A stretch of DNA of 64,000 nt from an uncultured Cohaesibacter sp. Lineage in GTDB: Bacteria > Pseudomonadota > Alphaproteobacteria > Rhizobiales > Cohaesibacteraceae. The DNA is taken from contig NZ_OY781091.1 in NCBI RefSeq assembly GCF_963676275.1, positions 2,582,775 through 2,646,774 on the forward strand. The letters are read 5' to 3'. Within the stretch, counting starts at the first letter, position 1, and the number at the start of each line of letters is the position of its first letter. The position numbers were made by a program, and so were the translations under genes. Below the pieces are notes generated by a model, which was given only the letters and a program-made list of their open reading frames with translations, was not told where the DNA came from and made no database searches. This document shows positions 17,057 through 25,654 of this stretch, in pieces.

Positions 17057-17100
17057 AAAATGGCAAAACCGCGTGATAAAATTGGCAAAACCGCGCGACA
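17057..17100 (-). repeat. Two abutting 22-bp repeats at the putative Mu-like right end (attR)
   Basis: Read inward on the - strand from 17100, the sequence begins TGTCGCGCGGTTTTGCCA. The next 22 bp repeat it with 19 of 22 matches (core CGCGGTTTTGCCA in both; + strand TGGCAAAACCGCG at 17061-17073 and 17083-17095). Transposable phages of the Mu type end in 5'-TG...CA-3' with adjacent ~22-bp transposase sites R1 and R2. Host DNA would start at 17101, with ggcta as the expected 5-bp target duplication. The left end is not available to confirm. Confidence 0.6.
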
Positions 17101-17148
17101 GGCTACATCCAGCTAGTGCATTGAAATGTATGGAGATACCAGAATTCT

Positions 17149-17169
17149 GCCAGTTACAAACTAACTGGC
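17149..17169 (-). terminator. Hairpin at the 3' end of tRNA-Ser
   Basis: GCCAGTTA (17149-17156) and TAACTGGC (17162-17169) form an 8-bp stem with a 5-nt loop. On the transcribed (-) strand the 5' arm includes the encoded CCA of the tRNA. No U-run follows. It may be part of the trailer or influence 3' processing. Confidence 0.4.
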
Positions 17170-17253
17170 GGAGGGGGAGGGATTCGAACCCCCGGGACCG
17201 TGAAGCCCAACGGTTTTCAAGACCGCCGCAATCGACCACTCTGCCACCCCTCC
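17166..17253 (-). tRNA. tRNA-Ser (anticodon UGA)
   Basis: Read on the - strand the gene starts GGAGGGGTGGCAGAG and ends CCCCTCC, then G and an encoded CCA. The 7-bp acceptor stem is perfect, the T-arm has GGTTCGAATCC, and the anticodon loop is CTTGAAA with TGA as anticodon, read within an uninterrupted GGCGG/CCGCC stem. The long variable arm (~13-15 nt) is typical of serine tRNAs. It reads UCA and wobble UCN codons. Its 3' end faces the prophage 65 bp away. Confidence 0.97.
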
Positions 17254-17693
17254 GGCGTCATGTGGTTGATGGCCCTTTTGCCGCTATTCTTGAACAATTG
17301 CAAGCCTTCATGCACACCAGAGTCGCGATGCTGTTGAAAAATCAGGTGACAAGGCGTAGAAAGCTCGATGCTCTGCCTTAAAATTGCTCCAACTTGCAGG
17401 CAATTTTCATCATCGGAGCTGGATTCATTAACGGACACCACAATTTTGCCACCATCGCTTTACATTCCCTTTACCACGATAGACGGAATAGTCTTATTTC
17501 TCTGGCAAAAATTGCCAAGTTGGGAAATATTGAACCTTTGCGGACTATCCTTGCAACGAAAGGGCACGGCTTGTGCTATTAACCTTGACTATTGAGATTA
17601 ACAGCGTAGCGGATTAAAGTCGGCTCCAGAGTGATGAGTGCTGTCGGCATGCAAGATACAAAAAACAGGATCCCGCTTTCTAGGAAGCCATCC
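17254..17693. other. Intergenic region between tRNA-Ser and rlpA
   Basis: About 440 bp without a convincing gene. It should contain the tRNA promoter (- strand) and the rlpA promoter (+ strand, candidate at 17551-17579). The start of the rlpA reading frame upstream of 17694 is treated as leader. Confidence 0.5.
17551..17579 (+). promoter_or_regulatory. Candidate sigma-70 promoter of rlpA
   Basis: TTGCAA (17551-17556), a 17-bp spacer and TGCTAT (17574-17579). It resembles alphaproteobacterial housekeeping promoters (CTTG... and CTAT...). It lies ~115 bp before the chosen rlpA start. Based only on pattern. Confidence 0.35.
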
Positions 17694-18965
17694 ATGGGGT
17701 TTGAACCGTTGTTTTCTAATCGAAAAAACTTCCGAACAGGAATGCTTCTAACGCTGATGAGCGTAACGGGTATTGTTCTGTCCGGCTGCTCCGGAGAGGG
17801 CAAAAGAAGCAAGGTTGATCCAAAATACGGCGTTTCGGCAAGTGCCCGTGTTGCGACCAAAAAAGGCGATTTCAAAAAGGGCGGCGGCACCTACAAGGTT
17901 GGCAAGCCCTACAAGGTGGCCGGGCGGACCTATGTCCCAAAGCATCAGCCATCCTATAACAAGACCGGCAAGGCGTCCTGGTATGGCGACGATTTCCACG
18001 GTCGCTTGACTGCGAATGGCGAAATCTTCGACATGAACTCCCTGACGGGAGCACACCCGACCCTGCCACTTCCATCCTATGTCCGCGTCACGAATCTCGA
18101 AAATGGCAAATCGACACTTGTTCGCGTCAATGATCGCGGGCCTTATGCGCATAACCGCATCATCGATCTGTCCAGACGAGTCGCCCAAAAGCTCGGTTTC
18201 CTAAATGACGGCATCACCAATGTGCGCGTCCAATATGTTGGCCGGGCGCGTATGGATGGTCAGGACACGGCATTTCTGGAAAATTCCTTCCGCGACAATG
18301 GCCAGCCAATCGGCGATGACCTTCAGAATCTTCCGACCAATGGCGCGCCGTCTTATTCCGACGCACCGATCATGCTGGCCTCGACGTCGATGCCCAGATC
18401 CAAGCCTGAAGCGGGCAGTTCCAATTACCTGATGGGGCAGGTGCCTCAATTGGGCGCGCCAAACGCAACCGCCTTTGCCCCCAGCCCAAGTCCGGTTGAT
18501 CTGGCACAGGCACCAACATCCGGCTGGGCTCCGGTTGATCTGGTAGGCGACGGCTATTTCCCACCAGAAAGCATGGGCAGCGTTGGTGCTCCGCTGGAAT
18601 TGGCAAGCATGGCGCCGGTACAGCTCAATTACGCCCCCACCAGCACCTTGCGTGTTGAAGCGGGCTACACAGCCATCAACACCCTCATCAAGGATGATCA
18701 TCAGGCAGATCTGACGGCAGCACTGCAGAAAAAGGCCGAGGCCATTGCCTCCGTGCCAAATGCAGAGACCAGAAACAAGCTGCAACAAATCGGCAAATTC
18801 AGATCCGGTTATGGCATGCGAGTCGCCGAAGAATTCGCTCTGCTTGCCGCGGTTGATATCAATGATGAGCCAGACGGGGCGATCTCCCTTTACATCGCCA
18901 AGCTCAAGCCCGGCGTCACATGGAACGACATCGCCGCTCTTAGGCATAAATTGGGGCTCAGTTGA
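17694..18965 (+). CDS. rlpA: RlpA-like septal-ring lytic transglycosylase (lipoprotein)
   Basis: 423 residues from ATG 17694, chosen over the upstream GTG/ATG at 17631-17634 because TAGGAAG stands 6-7 nt before it and the signal peptide is then of normal length (lipobox LSGC). RlpA cleaves denuded glycan strands at division sites. The double-psi beta-barrel domain runs from GKASWYGDDFHGRLTANGE through VRVNDRGPYAHNRIIDLSRR, with the conserved His/Asp/Arg positions. A long Pro/Ala-rich linker follows. The C-terminal ~60 residues do not clearly match a SPOR domain. A rho-independent terminator follows the gene. Confidence 0.85.
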   Translation: MGFEPLFSNRKNFRTGMLLTLMSVTGIVLSGCSGEGKRSKVDPKYGVSASARVATKKGDFKKGGGTYKVGKPYKVAGRTYVPKHQPSYNKTGKASWYGDDFHGRLTANGEIFDMNSLTGAHPTLPLPSYVRVTNLENGKSTLVRVNDRGPYAHNRIIDLSRRVAQKLGFLNDGITNVRVQYVGRARMDGQDTAFLENSFRDNGQPIGDDLQNLPTNGAPSYSDAPIMLASTSMPRSKPEAGSSNYLMGQVPQLGAPNATAFAPSPSPVDLAQAPTSGWAPVDLVGDGYFPPESMGSVGAPLELASMAPVQLNYAPTSTLRVEAGYTAINTLIKDDHQADLTAALQKKAEAIASVPNAETRNKLQQIGKFRSGYGMRVAEEFALLAAVDINDEPDGAISLYIAKLKPGVTWNDIAALRHKLGLS

Positions 18966-19005
18966 AAAAGAAAGACTTCGAATTTTAATAAAATCGAGAT
19001 TTTTC

Positions 19006-19035
19006 AAGGAGAGTAGCGATGCTCTCCTTTTTCTT
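19006..19035 (+). terminator. Rho-independent terminator after rlpA
   Basis: AAGGAGAG (19006-19013) pairs with CTCTCCTT (19022-19029), loop of 8 nt, followed by TTTTTCTTT. Ends the rlpA transcript 41 bp after the stop. Confidence 0.85.
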
Positions 19036-19184
19036 TACGCTCACTTAAGCTACACTTCGGCCAACTGAATGACACCGAACAACAATGGACAAAGGCAATT
19101 TGCCCATTCCCCGTGTTCTATCAGAACATGACCGCCAGCGCTGATCTGCACTGACCTTGTATATGAAATGCCAAGAAGGCAAGG

Positions 19185-20354
19185 ATGCTCAACGACATGT
19201 TTAAAAAAATTTTCTGTCTATTGCTTCTTCTTCTGACCGCCGGTCTGACCATGCCGGGTGGCGCGATGGCGCAGGTCTATCAAACGGCCGCCAAGCATGC
19301 CTATCTGATTGACTGGAATTCCGGCTCCGTGCTCTTTTCGAAGGAGGAGGACGAACCGGTCCCGCCAGCATCCCTTGCCAAGCTGATGACGCTTGAGGTT
19401 GTTTTTCATGCGCTGAAAACCGGCGAATTGACGCTGGATGAGGAATTCTACATTTCTGAACACGCCTGGCGCGAAGGTGGGGCCAATTCCGGCGGCTCGA
19501 CCATGTTTGCGAAACTGGGCTCCATGGTGCCGCTTGATGCGCTTTTGCATGGCATCATCGTACAATCGGGCAATGATGCCTGCATCGCGGTTGCCGAAGG
19601 AATGGCCGGCAATGAAGCCACCTTCGCCCAGTTGATGAACAAACGCGCCGAGGAAATCGGCCTGACCCACTCCCATTTCGTCAATTCCACCGGCCTTCCT
19701 GCCGATGGTCAAGTGGTCACGGCGCGGGATCTGGCCGTTCTGGCGCGTCATCTCATCAGCGAATATCCTGAATATTATCACTATTTCGCCATTCCCGAAT
19801 ATACCTGGAACGGCATCACGCAGCATAACCGCAATCCGATTCTGGGCTTCACCGAAGGGGCCGATGGCCTCAAGACCGGCCATACCGAGGCTGCGGGCTA
19901 TTGTCTGGTGGCATCAGCCAAGCGCGGCGATGAACGTCTGATTGCTGTGCTGACGGGGATGAATTCCAAGAAGGAACGCAGCGAAGAGGCCCGCAAGATC
20001 ATGAATTGGGGCTTCAGGGCCTTCACCTCGAAGCGGATTTTCGAACCCGATGAAGAGATTGCCTATGCCAGCGTGTTTGGTGGCGACAAATCAGAAGTCA
20101 TGCTGGTCAGCGAGCGTCCGGTCAGCCTGTTCATGCCACGCGCACAACAGGGACGCCTCAAGGCGCGGGTTCAATATGATGGCCCGCTGAAAGCGCCGCT
20201 GGAAGAAGGCGTCGAGGTAGCAACGCTCAAGGTCTGGAATGATGACAAACTGATTTATGAAGCACCTCTGATCACAGGTGAAAGCATCGGCAAGGGCACC
20301 ACAACGCAACGCGCGCTGGGAGCGTTGAAAGAGCTACTGCTTGGTTGGTTCTGA
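19185..20354 (+). CDS. dacA: D-alanyl-D-alanine carboxypeptidase (PBP5/6 family)
   Basis: 389 residues with an N-terminal signal peptide (hydrophobic FCLLLLLLTAGLT, cleavage near AMAQ). Periplasmic serine peptidase that trims the terminal D-Ala of murein pentapeptides. The three active-site boxes are present: SxxK in PASLAKLM, SGN in VQSGNDA, KTG in LKTGHTEA. A C-terminal beta domain and an amphipathic end (ALKELLLGWF) could anchor it to the membrane. ATG 19185 has AAGAAGG upstream; ATG 19197 is possible. First gene of a + strand run with tmk, holB, metG and tatD. Confidence 0.93.
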   Translation: MLNDMFKKIFCLLLLLLTAGLTMPGGAMAQVYQTAAKHAYLIDWNSGSVLFSKEEDEPVPPASLAKLMTLEVVFHALKTGELTLDEEFYISEHAWREGGANSGGSTMFAKLGSMVPLDALLHGIIVQSGNDACIAVAEGMAGNEATFAQLMNKRAEEIGLTHSHFVNSTGLPADGQVVTARDLAVLARHLISEYPEYYHYFAIPEYTWNGITQHNRNPILGFTEGADGLKTGHTEAAGYCLVASAKRGDERLIAVLTGMNSKKERSEEARKIMNWGFRAFTSKRIFEPDEEIAYASVFGGDKSEVMLVSERPVSLFMPRAQQGRLKARVQYDGPLKAPLEEGVEVATLKVWNDDKLIYEAPLITGESIGKGTTTQRALGALKELLLGWF

Positions 20355-20467
20355 GCGCGCTTCCTGCTACAAGCTATGCTCACAACCAGCATGAGGGAAG
20401 CGATTCCCTCAATCTGCCTTGACGGTATGAATCGCAAGGCATGTGCCGACCGGGAGCGGGCGAAGCG

Positions 20468-21199
20468 ATGGCGCTTGGAAAATTCATCACCTTTGAAGGC
20501 GGGGAAGGGGTCGGCAAATCGACTCAGATCCGTCTTCTTGCCGAACGGCTCCAGCAACAGGGGATAGATTGCATCCAGACCCGAGAGCCGGGCGGTTCCA
20601 GCAAGGCCGAAGCCGTGCGCGAACTCCTTCTCTCCGGCACCATCGCCGATATGGGCATCCCGCCAAGCGGTGAGGCCGTTCTCTTTGCTGCCGCACGCGC
20701 CGATCATGTTGACACGAAAATCCGACCCGCGCTTGAGCAGGGCCAATGGGTTCTGTGTGATCGCTTCATGGACTCCACCCGCATCTATCAAGGAGAGAGC
20801 AAAGAGGTTTCACCCGAACTGGTCAATGTTCTGGAAAGGCTGGCGATTGACGGGGTTCGCCCGGACGTAACCTTCATTCTGGATTTGCGCGCCGAAATCG
20901 GCATGGCCCGCGCCAACAAGAGACGCGCCGAAGGGGAAGCGGCCGACCGCTTCGAGCGCGAAGCCCTGACCGTGCATGAAAATCGCCGCAATGCCTTCCT
21001 GTCCCTTGCTTACAAAGACCCCAAAAGATGCAAGGTGATTGACGCCTTCCAATCCATAGAGGAAATTGCGCAAGATATCTGGGAAATCGTGGAGCGCGAA
21101 TTGCTGCAAACAGAGCAGGGGGGCAGTGGCCCCATTCAGCATAATAACCCTGATCAGCATGACGCAGCCCCCGAACAAGCAAAAGAAGAAGAGCAATAA
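20468..21199 (+). CDS. tmk: Thymidylate kinase
   Basis: 243 residues from ATG 20468, because the family starts just before the P-loop (here MALGKFITFEGGEGVGKSTQ); the upstream open codons are ignored. Converts dTMP to dTDP with ATP in the cytoplasm. Walker A is EGGEGVGKST. The TREPGGS motif, the DRF motif (LCDRFMDSTR) and a lid region with Arg/Lys (NKRRAEGEAADRFE) are present. A ~25-residue polar C-terminal tail is extra relative to E. coli Tmk. holB starts at the next base, a conserved coupling of dNTP supply with replication genes. Confidence 0.95.
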   Translation: MALGKFITFEGGEGVGKSTQIRLLAERLQQQGIDCIQTREPGGSSKAEAVRELLLSGTIADMGIPPSGEAVLFAAARADHVDTKIRPALEQGQWVLCDRFMDSTRIYQGESKEVSPELVNVLERLAIDGVRPDVTFILDLRAEIGMARANKRRAEGEAADRFEREALTVHENRRNAFLSLAYKDPKRCKVIDAFQSIEEIAQDIWEIVERELLQTEQGGSGPIQHNNPDQHDAAPEQAKEEEQ

Positions 21200-22285
21200 A
21201 TGGCGGAAGCAGAACAGGACTTTCCGATTTATGACACGCTTGCCGAGTTGGAACCTCCGCACCGGCAACATCTCTTCTTTGGCCATAACAAGGAGGAGCA
21301 GCGGTTTCTGTCTTCCTGGCAGTCTGGCAAAATGCATCATGCCTGGTTGCTGACAGGGCCGAAAGGGATCGGCAAGGCTACTTTTGCTTTCCGCGCCGCC
21401 CGTTTCATATTCAATGAAGGCCTCCATGCGCAGGGAGGAGGCCTGTTGGGCGACATGGCCGCCCCGACCAGTCTCAATTGCCCCGAAGACTGCAACGCCG
21501 TCCGTCTTGTCAGCAATCTGGCCCATCCCAATCTGCTCGTCATCGACCGCCCATATGACCAGAAGGGCAAGAAATTCAAAACCGAAATCACCGTCGATGA
21601 AGTCCGTCGCACGGTTCGCTTCTTTGGTTCAACCGCAGGCGAGAAGACCTGGCGCGTATGCATCGTTGACCCGGCAGACGATCTCAACAACAACGCCGCC
21701 AACGCGCTTTTGAAAATTCTCGAAGAACCACCGGCCCGCACGATCTTCTTTCTAGTTTCCCATGCGCCGGGGCGTCTGTTGCCGACCATCCGTTCGCGCT
21801 GCCGTCGTCTGAATTTTTCACCGCTTGAAAATCCGGTCCTTGGCGAGGCCATTTCGCAATTGGAGATCGCTGAGGGCAAGGATACCATCGACCAGCTCTG
21901 CAAGAGCTGCGATGGCTCAATCCGCAAGGCGGCTGAATTGCAATCCGATGAAGGGCTGGTGGTCATTCACGCCTTCGAACGCCTGCTGGCGCCACCCTAT
22001 AATCCCGACTATGAAACCCTCAATGCCTTCGCCGAGACCGTCAGCCAGCGCGGCAAGGACGAACGCTTCGATGGTTTCTCCGATCTCGTCCACCGCTATC
22101 TGACCCGGCAATTGCACCAGAAAAGCAAGAGTGAGGATGTAAGAGGCGAAGATCTTTATCCGCTCGCCCGCGTATGGGACGAGGCCCGCGAGCAGATCCA
22201 GCAAACGCGCATTTTCAATCTCGACAAGAAGCAAACCGTCATTGAAGTCATGCGCATGTTGGCCAAAGCGTCACGCGGAGAGTAA
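21200..22285 (+). CDS. holB: DNA polymerase III subunit delta'
   Basis: 361 residues. Part of the clamp loader that opens the beta clamp. AAA+ fold with a P-loop-like LTGPKGIGKATFAFRAA near residue 50, sensor-type helix NNAANALLKILEEPP, and arginine-finger region TIRSRCRRL. The small Cys motif (NCPEDC) is a reduced form of the zinc module. Starts immediately after the tmk stop, so the two are surely co-transcribed. C-terminal collar helices complete the subunit. Confidence 0.95.
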   Translation: MAEAEQDFPIYDTLAELEPPHRQHLFFGHNKEEQRFLSSWQSGKMHHAWLLTGPKGIGKATFAFRAARFIFNEGLHAQGGGLLGDMAAPTSLNCPEDCNAVRLVSNLAHPNLLVIDRPYDQKGKKFKTEITVDEVRRTVRFFGSTAGEKTWRVCIVDPADDLNNNAANALLKILEEPPARTIFFLVSHAPGRLLPTIRSRCRRLNFSPLENPVLGEAISQLEIAEGKDTIDQLCKSCDGSIRKAAELQSDEGLVVIHAFERLLAPPYNPDYETLNAFAETVSQRGKDERFDGFSDLVHRYLTRQLHQKSKSEDVRGEDLYPLARVWDEAREQIQQTRIFNLDKKQTVIEVMRMLAKASRGE

Positions 22286-22470
22286 ATTTCGGTGCTTCTT
22301 AAGGCTCTGTCCACCGACATTGCACAAAAATCCTTGACGATCAGCGCCCCTTCGCCCACAAACCTCTTGAAAGAATTCCATACTCTGTCTGCATTATCCC
22401 TTGGGAAAAATCGCCCAATGCGACGCATGGCAGAAGAAAATCCACTCAATGATAGAAGACGACCATCGGC

Positions 22471-24033
22471 ATGACTGACAAATCTCCGTTTTTCATCTCC
22501 ACAGCTATCTCTTATCCAAACGGCGCGCCCCATATCGGACATGCCTATGAAATGATGGCAACGGACTCGATGGCACGCTTCAAGCGACTGGACGGATATC
22601 CCGTATTCTTCCTCACCGGCACCGACGAGCACGGCCAGAAAATGCAGCAGACGGCCGAAAAATTCGGCATGACAGCCGCACAACTGGCCGACCAGAATGC
22701 CCCGGTATTTGAGAGAATGGCCAAGGCGCTCAATCTGTCCAACGACGATTTCATCCGCACCACACAGCCACGCCATTATGAAGCCTCCAAGGCCATCTGG
22801 AAGGCGATGGAAGCCAATGGCGACATCTATCTGGATAGTTATGCCGGCTGGTATTCCGTCCGCGATGAAGCCTTTTATGCCGAAGGCGAAACCGAACTGC
22901 GCGAAGATGGCGTCCGCTATGGTCCGCAAGGCTCGCCGGTGGAATGGACCGAAGAGGAAAGCTATTTCTTCCGCCTGTCCGCCTATGAAGACAAGCTGCT
23001 TGCACTTTATGAAGCCAATCCCGATTTCATGGGCCCATCCGAGCGCCGCAATGAAGTGGTCAGCTTCGTGAAGAGCGGTCTGCGCGATCTGTCCATTTCG
23101 CGCACCACCTTCGACTGGGGCATCCCGGTTCCGGGCAATGACAAGCATGTCATGTATGTCTGGGTCGATGCGTTGACCAACTATATCACCGCGCTGGGCT
23201 ATCCCAATATCGATGCCGACAAATTCAAGGCCTTCTGGGGCAATGCCACTCACATCATTGGCAAGGACATTATCCGCTTCCATGCGGTTTACTGGCCAGC
23301 CTTCCTGATGTCCGCTGGCATCGATGTACCGGGCCGCGTCTTCGCCCATGGCTTCCTGTTCAACCGCGGTGAGAAAATGTCGAAATCGGTCGGCAACGTC
23401 ATCGATCCATTCGGATTGATCGACGAATATGGCCTTGACCAGACCCGCTTCTTCTTCCTGCGCGAAGTGCCTTTCGGACAGGATGGCAACTATAGCCATG
23501 AAGCGATCGTCAACCGAACCAACGCCGACCTTGCCAACGACCTTGGCAACCTTGCCAGCCGGTCGCTCTCCATGATCGCCAAGAATTGCGACAACGCACT
23601 GCCGCAACCGGGCGCATTCAGCCCCGAAGATCAGGCGATGCTTGATCAGGCCGACGCAATGCTCGAAAAATGCCGTGAATTCATGGACAAACAGTTGATT
23701 CACAAGGCACTTGAGACCATCTGGGATGTGGTGGGCGAAGCCAACCGCTATTTCGCCAGTCAGGAACCATGGGCCCTGCGCAAAACCGATCCCGAGCGAA
23801 TGAACACCGTTCTTTACGTAACGGCAGAAATCATCCGTCAGGTCGGCATTCTTTCGCAGCCCTTCATTCCGCAATCGGCTGAGAAACTGCTTGATCTCTT
23901 CGCCCTTCCTGCCGACAAGCGCGATTTTGCCTCTCTGGGGCCGGTCGGCCGTCTGGCCGCTGGCACGCCGATTGACAAACCAAGCCCGGTCTTTCCGCGC
24001 TATGTCGAAAAAACCGAAGAAAACGAGGCATAG
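22471..24033 (+). CDS. metG: Methionyl-tRNA synthetase
   Basis: 520 residues, class I synthetase charging tRNA-Met. The HIGH motif is in [11 protein letters not shown] (residues ~14-24) and KMSKS in [12 protein letters not shown] near residue 300. The connective-peptide region ([21 protein letters not shown]) lacks the Cys pairs of zinc-binding forms, and the C-terminal dimerisation domain of long MetG is absent. This is the compact form usual in Alphaproteobacteria. It ends 8 bp before tatD. The ~185-bp gap upstream may hold its own promoter. Confidence 0.97.
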   Translation: MTDKSPFFISTAISYPNGAPHIGHAYEMMATDSMARFKRLDGYPVFFLTGTDEHGQKMQQTAEKFGMTAAQLADQNAPVFERMAKALNLSNDDFIRTTQPRHYEASKAIWKAMEANGDIYLDSYAGWYSVRDEAFYAEGETELREDGVRYGPQGSPVEWTEEESYFFRLSAYEDKLLALYEANPDFMGPSERRNEVVSFVKSGLRDLSISRTTFDWGIPVPGNDKHVMYVWVDALTNYITALGYPNIDADKFKAFWGNATHIIGKDIIRFHAVYWPAFLMSAGIDVPGRVFAHGFLFNRGEKMSKSVGNVIDPFGLIDEYGLDQTRFFFLREVPFGQDGNYSHEAIVNRTNADLANDLGNLASRSLSMIAKNCDNALPQPGAFSPEDQAMLDQADAMLEKCREFMDKQLIHKALETIWDVVGEANRYFASQEPWALRKTDPERMNTVLYVTAEIIRQVGILSQPFIPQSAEKLLDLFALPADKRDFASLGPVGRLAAGTPIDKPSPVFPRYVEKTEENEA

Positions 24034-24041
24034 ACTGCACA

Positions 24042-24818
24042 ATGCTGGTTGATAGCCATTGTCATCTGGATTTTCCTGATTTTCAGGAAGAACTGGACGA
24101 TGTCGTACGCCGCGCCAACCTGGCTGGCGTGAGCCATATGGTCACCATATGCACGCGCATCAGAAAATTCGATGAAATCAAGGCTATCGCCGAGCGTTAT
24201 GACAATATCTTCTGCTCGGTCGGCACCCATCCGCACAATGCCGATGAGGAGCTTGACTATAGCGCCGAAGACATCGCCAAACTGGCCGAGCATCCCAAAT
24301 GCGTGGCCATTGGCGAAGTCGGTCTCGACTATTTCTACGACAATGCACCAAGGGAAGCGCAGGCCGAAGGATTTCGCCGCCATATCAAGGCCGCCCGCAT
24401 GACCGGCTTGCCCCTGTGCATTCACACACGCGACGCCGAAGACGACACCATCGCGATCCTGAAGGAAGGCATGGAGGAGGGGGCCTTCCCGGCCCTGCTG
24501 CATTGCTATTCCTCCAATCGCGAACTGGCCATGCGGGGGCTGGAAATGGGGCTTTATGTCTCCCTCTCCGGCATTTTGACTTTCAAGCGCAGTCAGGAAA
24601 TCCGCGACACCATCAAGGACGTACCACTGGACAGATTGCTGGTGGAAACCGATGCACCTTATCTGGCGCCGATGCCATATCGCGGCAAGCGCAATGAGCC
24701 ATCCTATGTGGTCAATACCGCACAAGTGCTGGCCGAGGTAAAGGGCGTATCTCTGGAGGAAATCTCTCAAATCACGACGGACAATTTCTTCCGCCTGTTC
24801 AGCAAGGCAACAAAGTAG
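24042..24818 (+). CDS. tatD: TatD-family metal-dependent hydrolase
   Basis: 258 residues, TIM-barrel amidohydrolase relative (YcfH/TatD, reported as a metal-dependent DNase). Metal-binding motifs are visible: DSHCHLDF at the N-terminus, GEVGLDYFYD, CIHTRDAEDD, LLHCYSSN and the C-terminal LVETDAPYLAP. Length is typical. It lies between metG and a PhnP-like hydrolase, the standard alphaproteobacterial order. The name is historic; there is no link to protein export. Confidence 0.92.
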   Translation: MLVDSHCHLDFPDFQEELDDVVRRANLAGVSHMVTICTRIRKFDEIKAIAERYDNIFCSVGTHPHNADEELDYSAEDIAKLAEHPKCVAIGEVGLDYFYDNAPREAQAEGFRRHIKAARMTGLPLCIHTRDAEDDTIAILKEGMEEGAFPALLHCYSSNRELAMRGLEMGLYVSLSGILTFKRSQEIRDTIKDVPLDRLLVETDAPYLAPMPYRGKRNEPSYVVNTAQVLAEVKGVSLEEISQITTDNFFRLFSKATK

Positions 24819-24847
24819 AACGCTGCCGGTAACGGGAACAATGGAAC

Positions 24848-25654
24848 ATGACGAAGGACAACGGATATAGGCTGCATATTCTTGGCTGCGGATCATCGCC
24901 CGGCGTGCCACGCGTTGGCAATGACTGGGGCAAATGCGATCCCGCCAATCCGAGAAATCGCCGCACCCGTTGTTCTGCTCTTGTCGAGCGCTGGCAGGAC
25001 GGCAACGTTACCCGCGCGCTGATAGACACCGGACCGGACTTCCGCGAACAGATGCTAGCGATGAATATCGACTGGGTCGACGGGGTGCTCTATACCCATT
25101 CCCACGCCGATCACACCCATGGCATCGATGACCTGCGCGCCTTCGTTTTCAACCGCCGTGAGCGGGTAAAAATCTACGCCAACAAGATGACCCTCAAACG
25201 CCTGCATGAAGGCTTTGGCTATTGTTTCGAAACACCGGAAGGGAGCAAATATCCTCCCATTCTGGAATCTGAATATATCGACCATGGCGATCTGGTCACC
25301 ATAGATGGCCCGGGCGGCAGCATCGAAGCGATGCCTTACAATCAGGTGCACGGCGACATTCATTCACTTGGCTTCCGCATCGGCAATCTGGCTTATTCGT
25401 CCGATGTCAGCGATCTGGAAAGCGAAACAGTTGCCATGTTGCAGGATCTCGATGTCTGGATTGTCGATGCCTTGCGTTATGCGCCGCATCCAAGCCATTT
25501 CAGTCTTGATGAGGTTCTCGAATGGGTCGAGCGCCTTAAGCCGAAAAAGACCATCCTGACGCACATGCATATCGACATGGATTATGATACTCTGCGGCGC
25601 ACCTTGCCAGAGGGCGTCATTCCGGCCCATGACGGCCTGACAATCCCATTCTGA
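24848..25654 (+). CDS. PhnP-like metallo-beta-lactamase-fold phosphodiesterase
   Basis: 268 residues. MBL-fold hydrolase with HSHADHTHGID as the HxHxDH metal motif, further ligands in VHGD and SSDVSD, and a C-terminal THMHIDMDYD. The N-terminal LGCGSSPGVPRVGNDWG is characteristic of the PhnP-like branch that cleaves cyclic phosphodiesters. The usual companion of tatD in this order of bacteria. The true substrate is not known here, as no phosphonate genes are nearby. Confidence 0.85.
   Translation: MTKDNGYRLHILGCGSSPGVPRVGNDWGKCDPANPRNRRTRCSALVERWQDGNVTRALIDTGPDFREQMLAMNIDWVDGVLYTHSHADHTHGIDDLRAFVFNRRERVKIYANKMTLKRLHEGFGYCFETPEGSKYPPILESEYIDHGDLVTIDGPGGSIEAMPYNQVHGDIHSLGFRIGNLAYSSDVSDLESETVAMLQDLDVWIVDALRYAPHPSHFSLDEVLEWVERLKPKKTILTHMHIDMDYDTLRRTLPEGVIPAHDGLTIPF

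Larger units (their letters stand above)
1..17100 (+). mobile_element. Mu-like transposable siphovirus prophage, right (late-gene) portion
   Basis: Tightly packed, mostly overlapping + strand genes encode capsid, gp36/gp37-like head completion proteins, tail tube, tail chaperones, tape measure, tail tip, J protein and fibre, in virion-assembly order. Mu-type head-completion genes joined to a non-contractile tail fit the D3112/RcapMu-like group of transposable siphophages. The right end is placed at 17100 because two adjacent near-identical 22-bp repeats finish there with ACA-3'. The left end, transposase, repressor and lysis genes lie outside the window, so completeness cannot be judged. All visible structural genes are intact. 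The end position is an inference; the prophage nature is clear. Confidence 0.9.

Noticed and set aside
16815..17066. 83-codon - strand frame ending with ATGA on the lipoprotein start
   Set aside because: Composition is unlike a normal protein, there is no ribosome site, and it would span the phage end repeats; the coupling-like overlap is probably chance.
17101..17253. tRNA-Ser 3' end as an integrase attachment site
   Set aside because: No repeat of the tRNA 3' end was seen on the phage side and no integrase is adjacent; the Mu-like end explains the boundary better, though the left end must be seen to be sure.
22156..24042. 628-codon - strand frame opposite metG
   Set aside because: Antisense shadow of methionyl-tRNA synthetase, which carries intact HIGH and KMSKS motifs.
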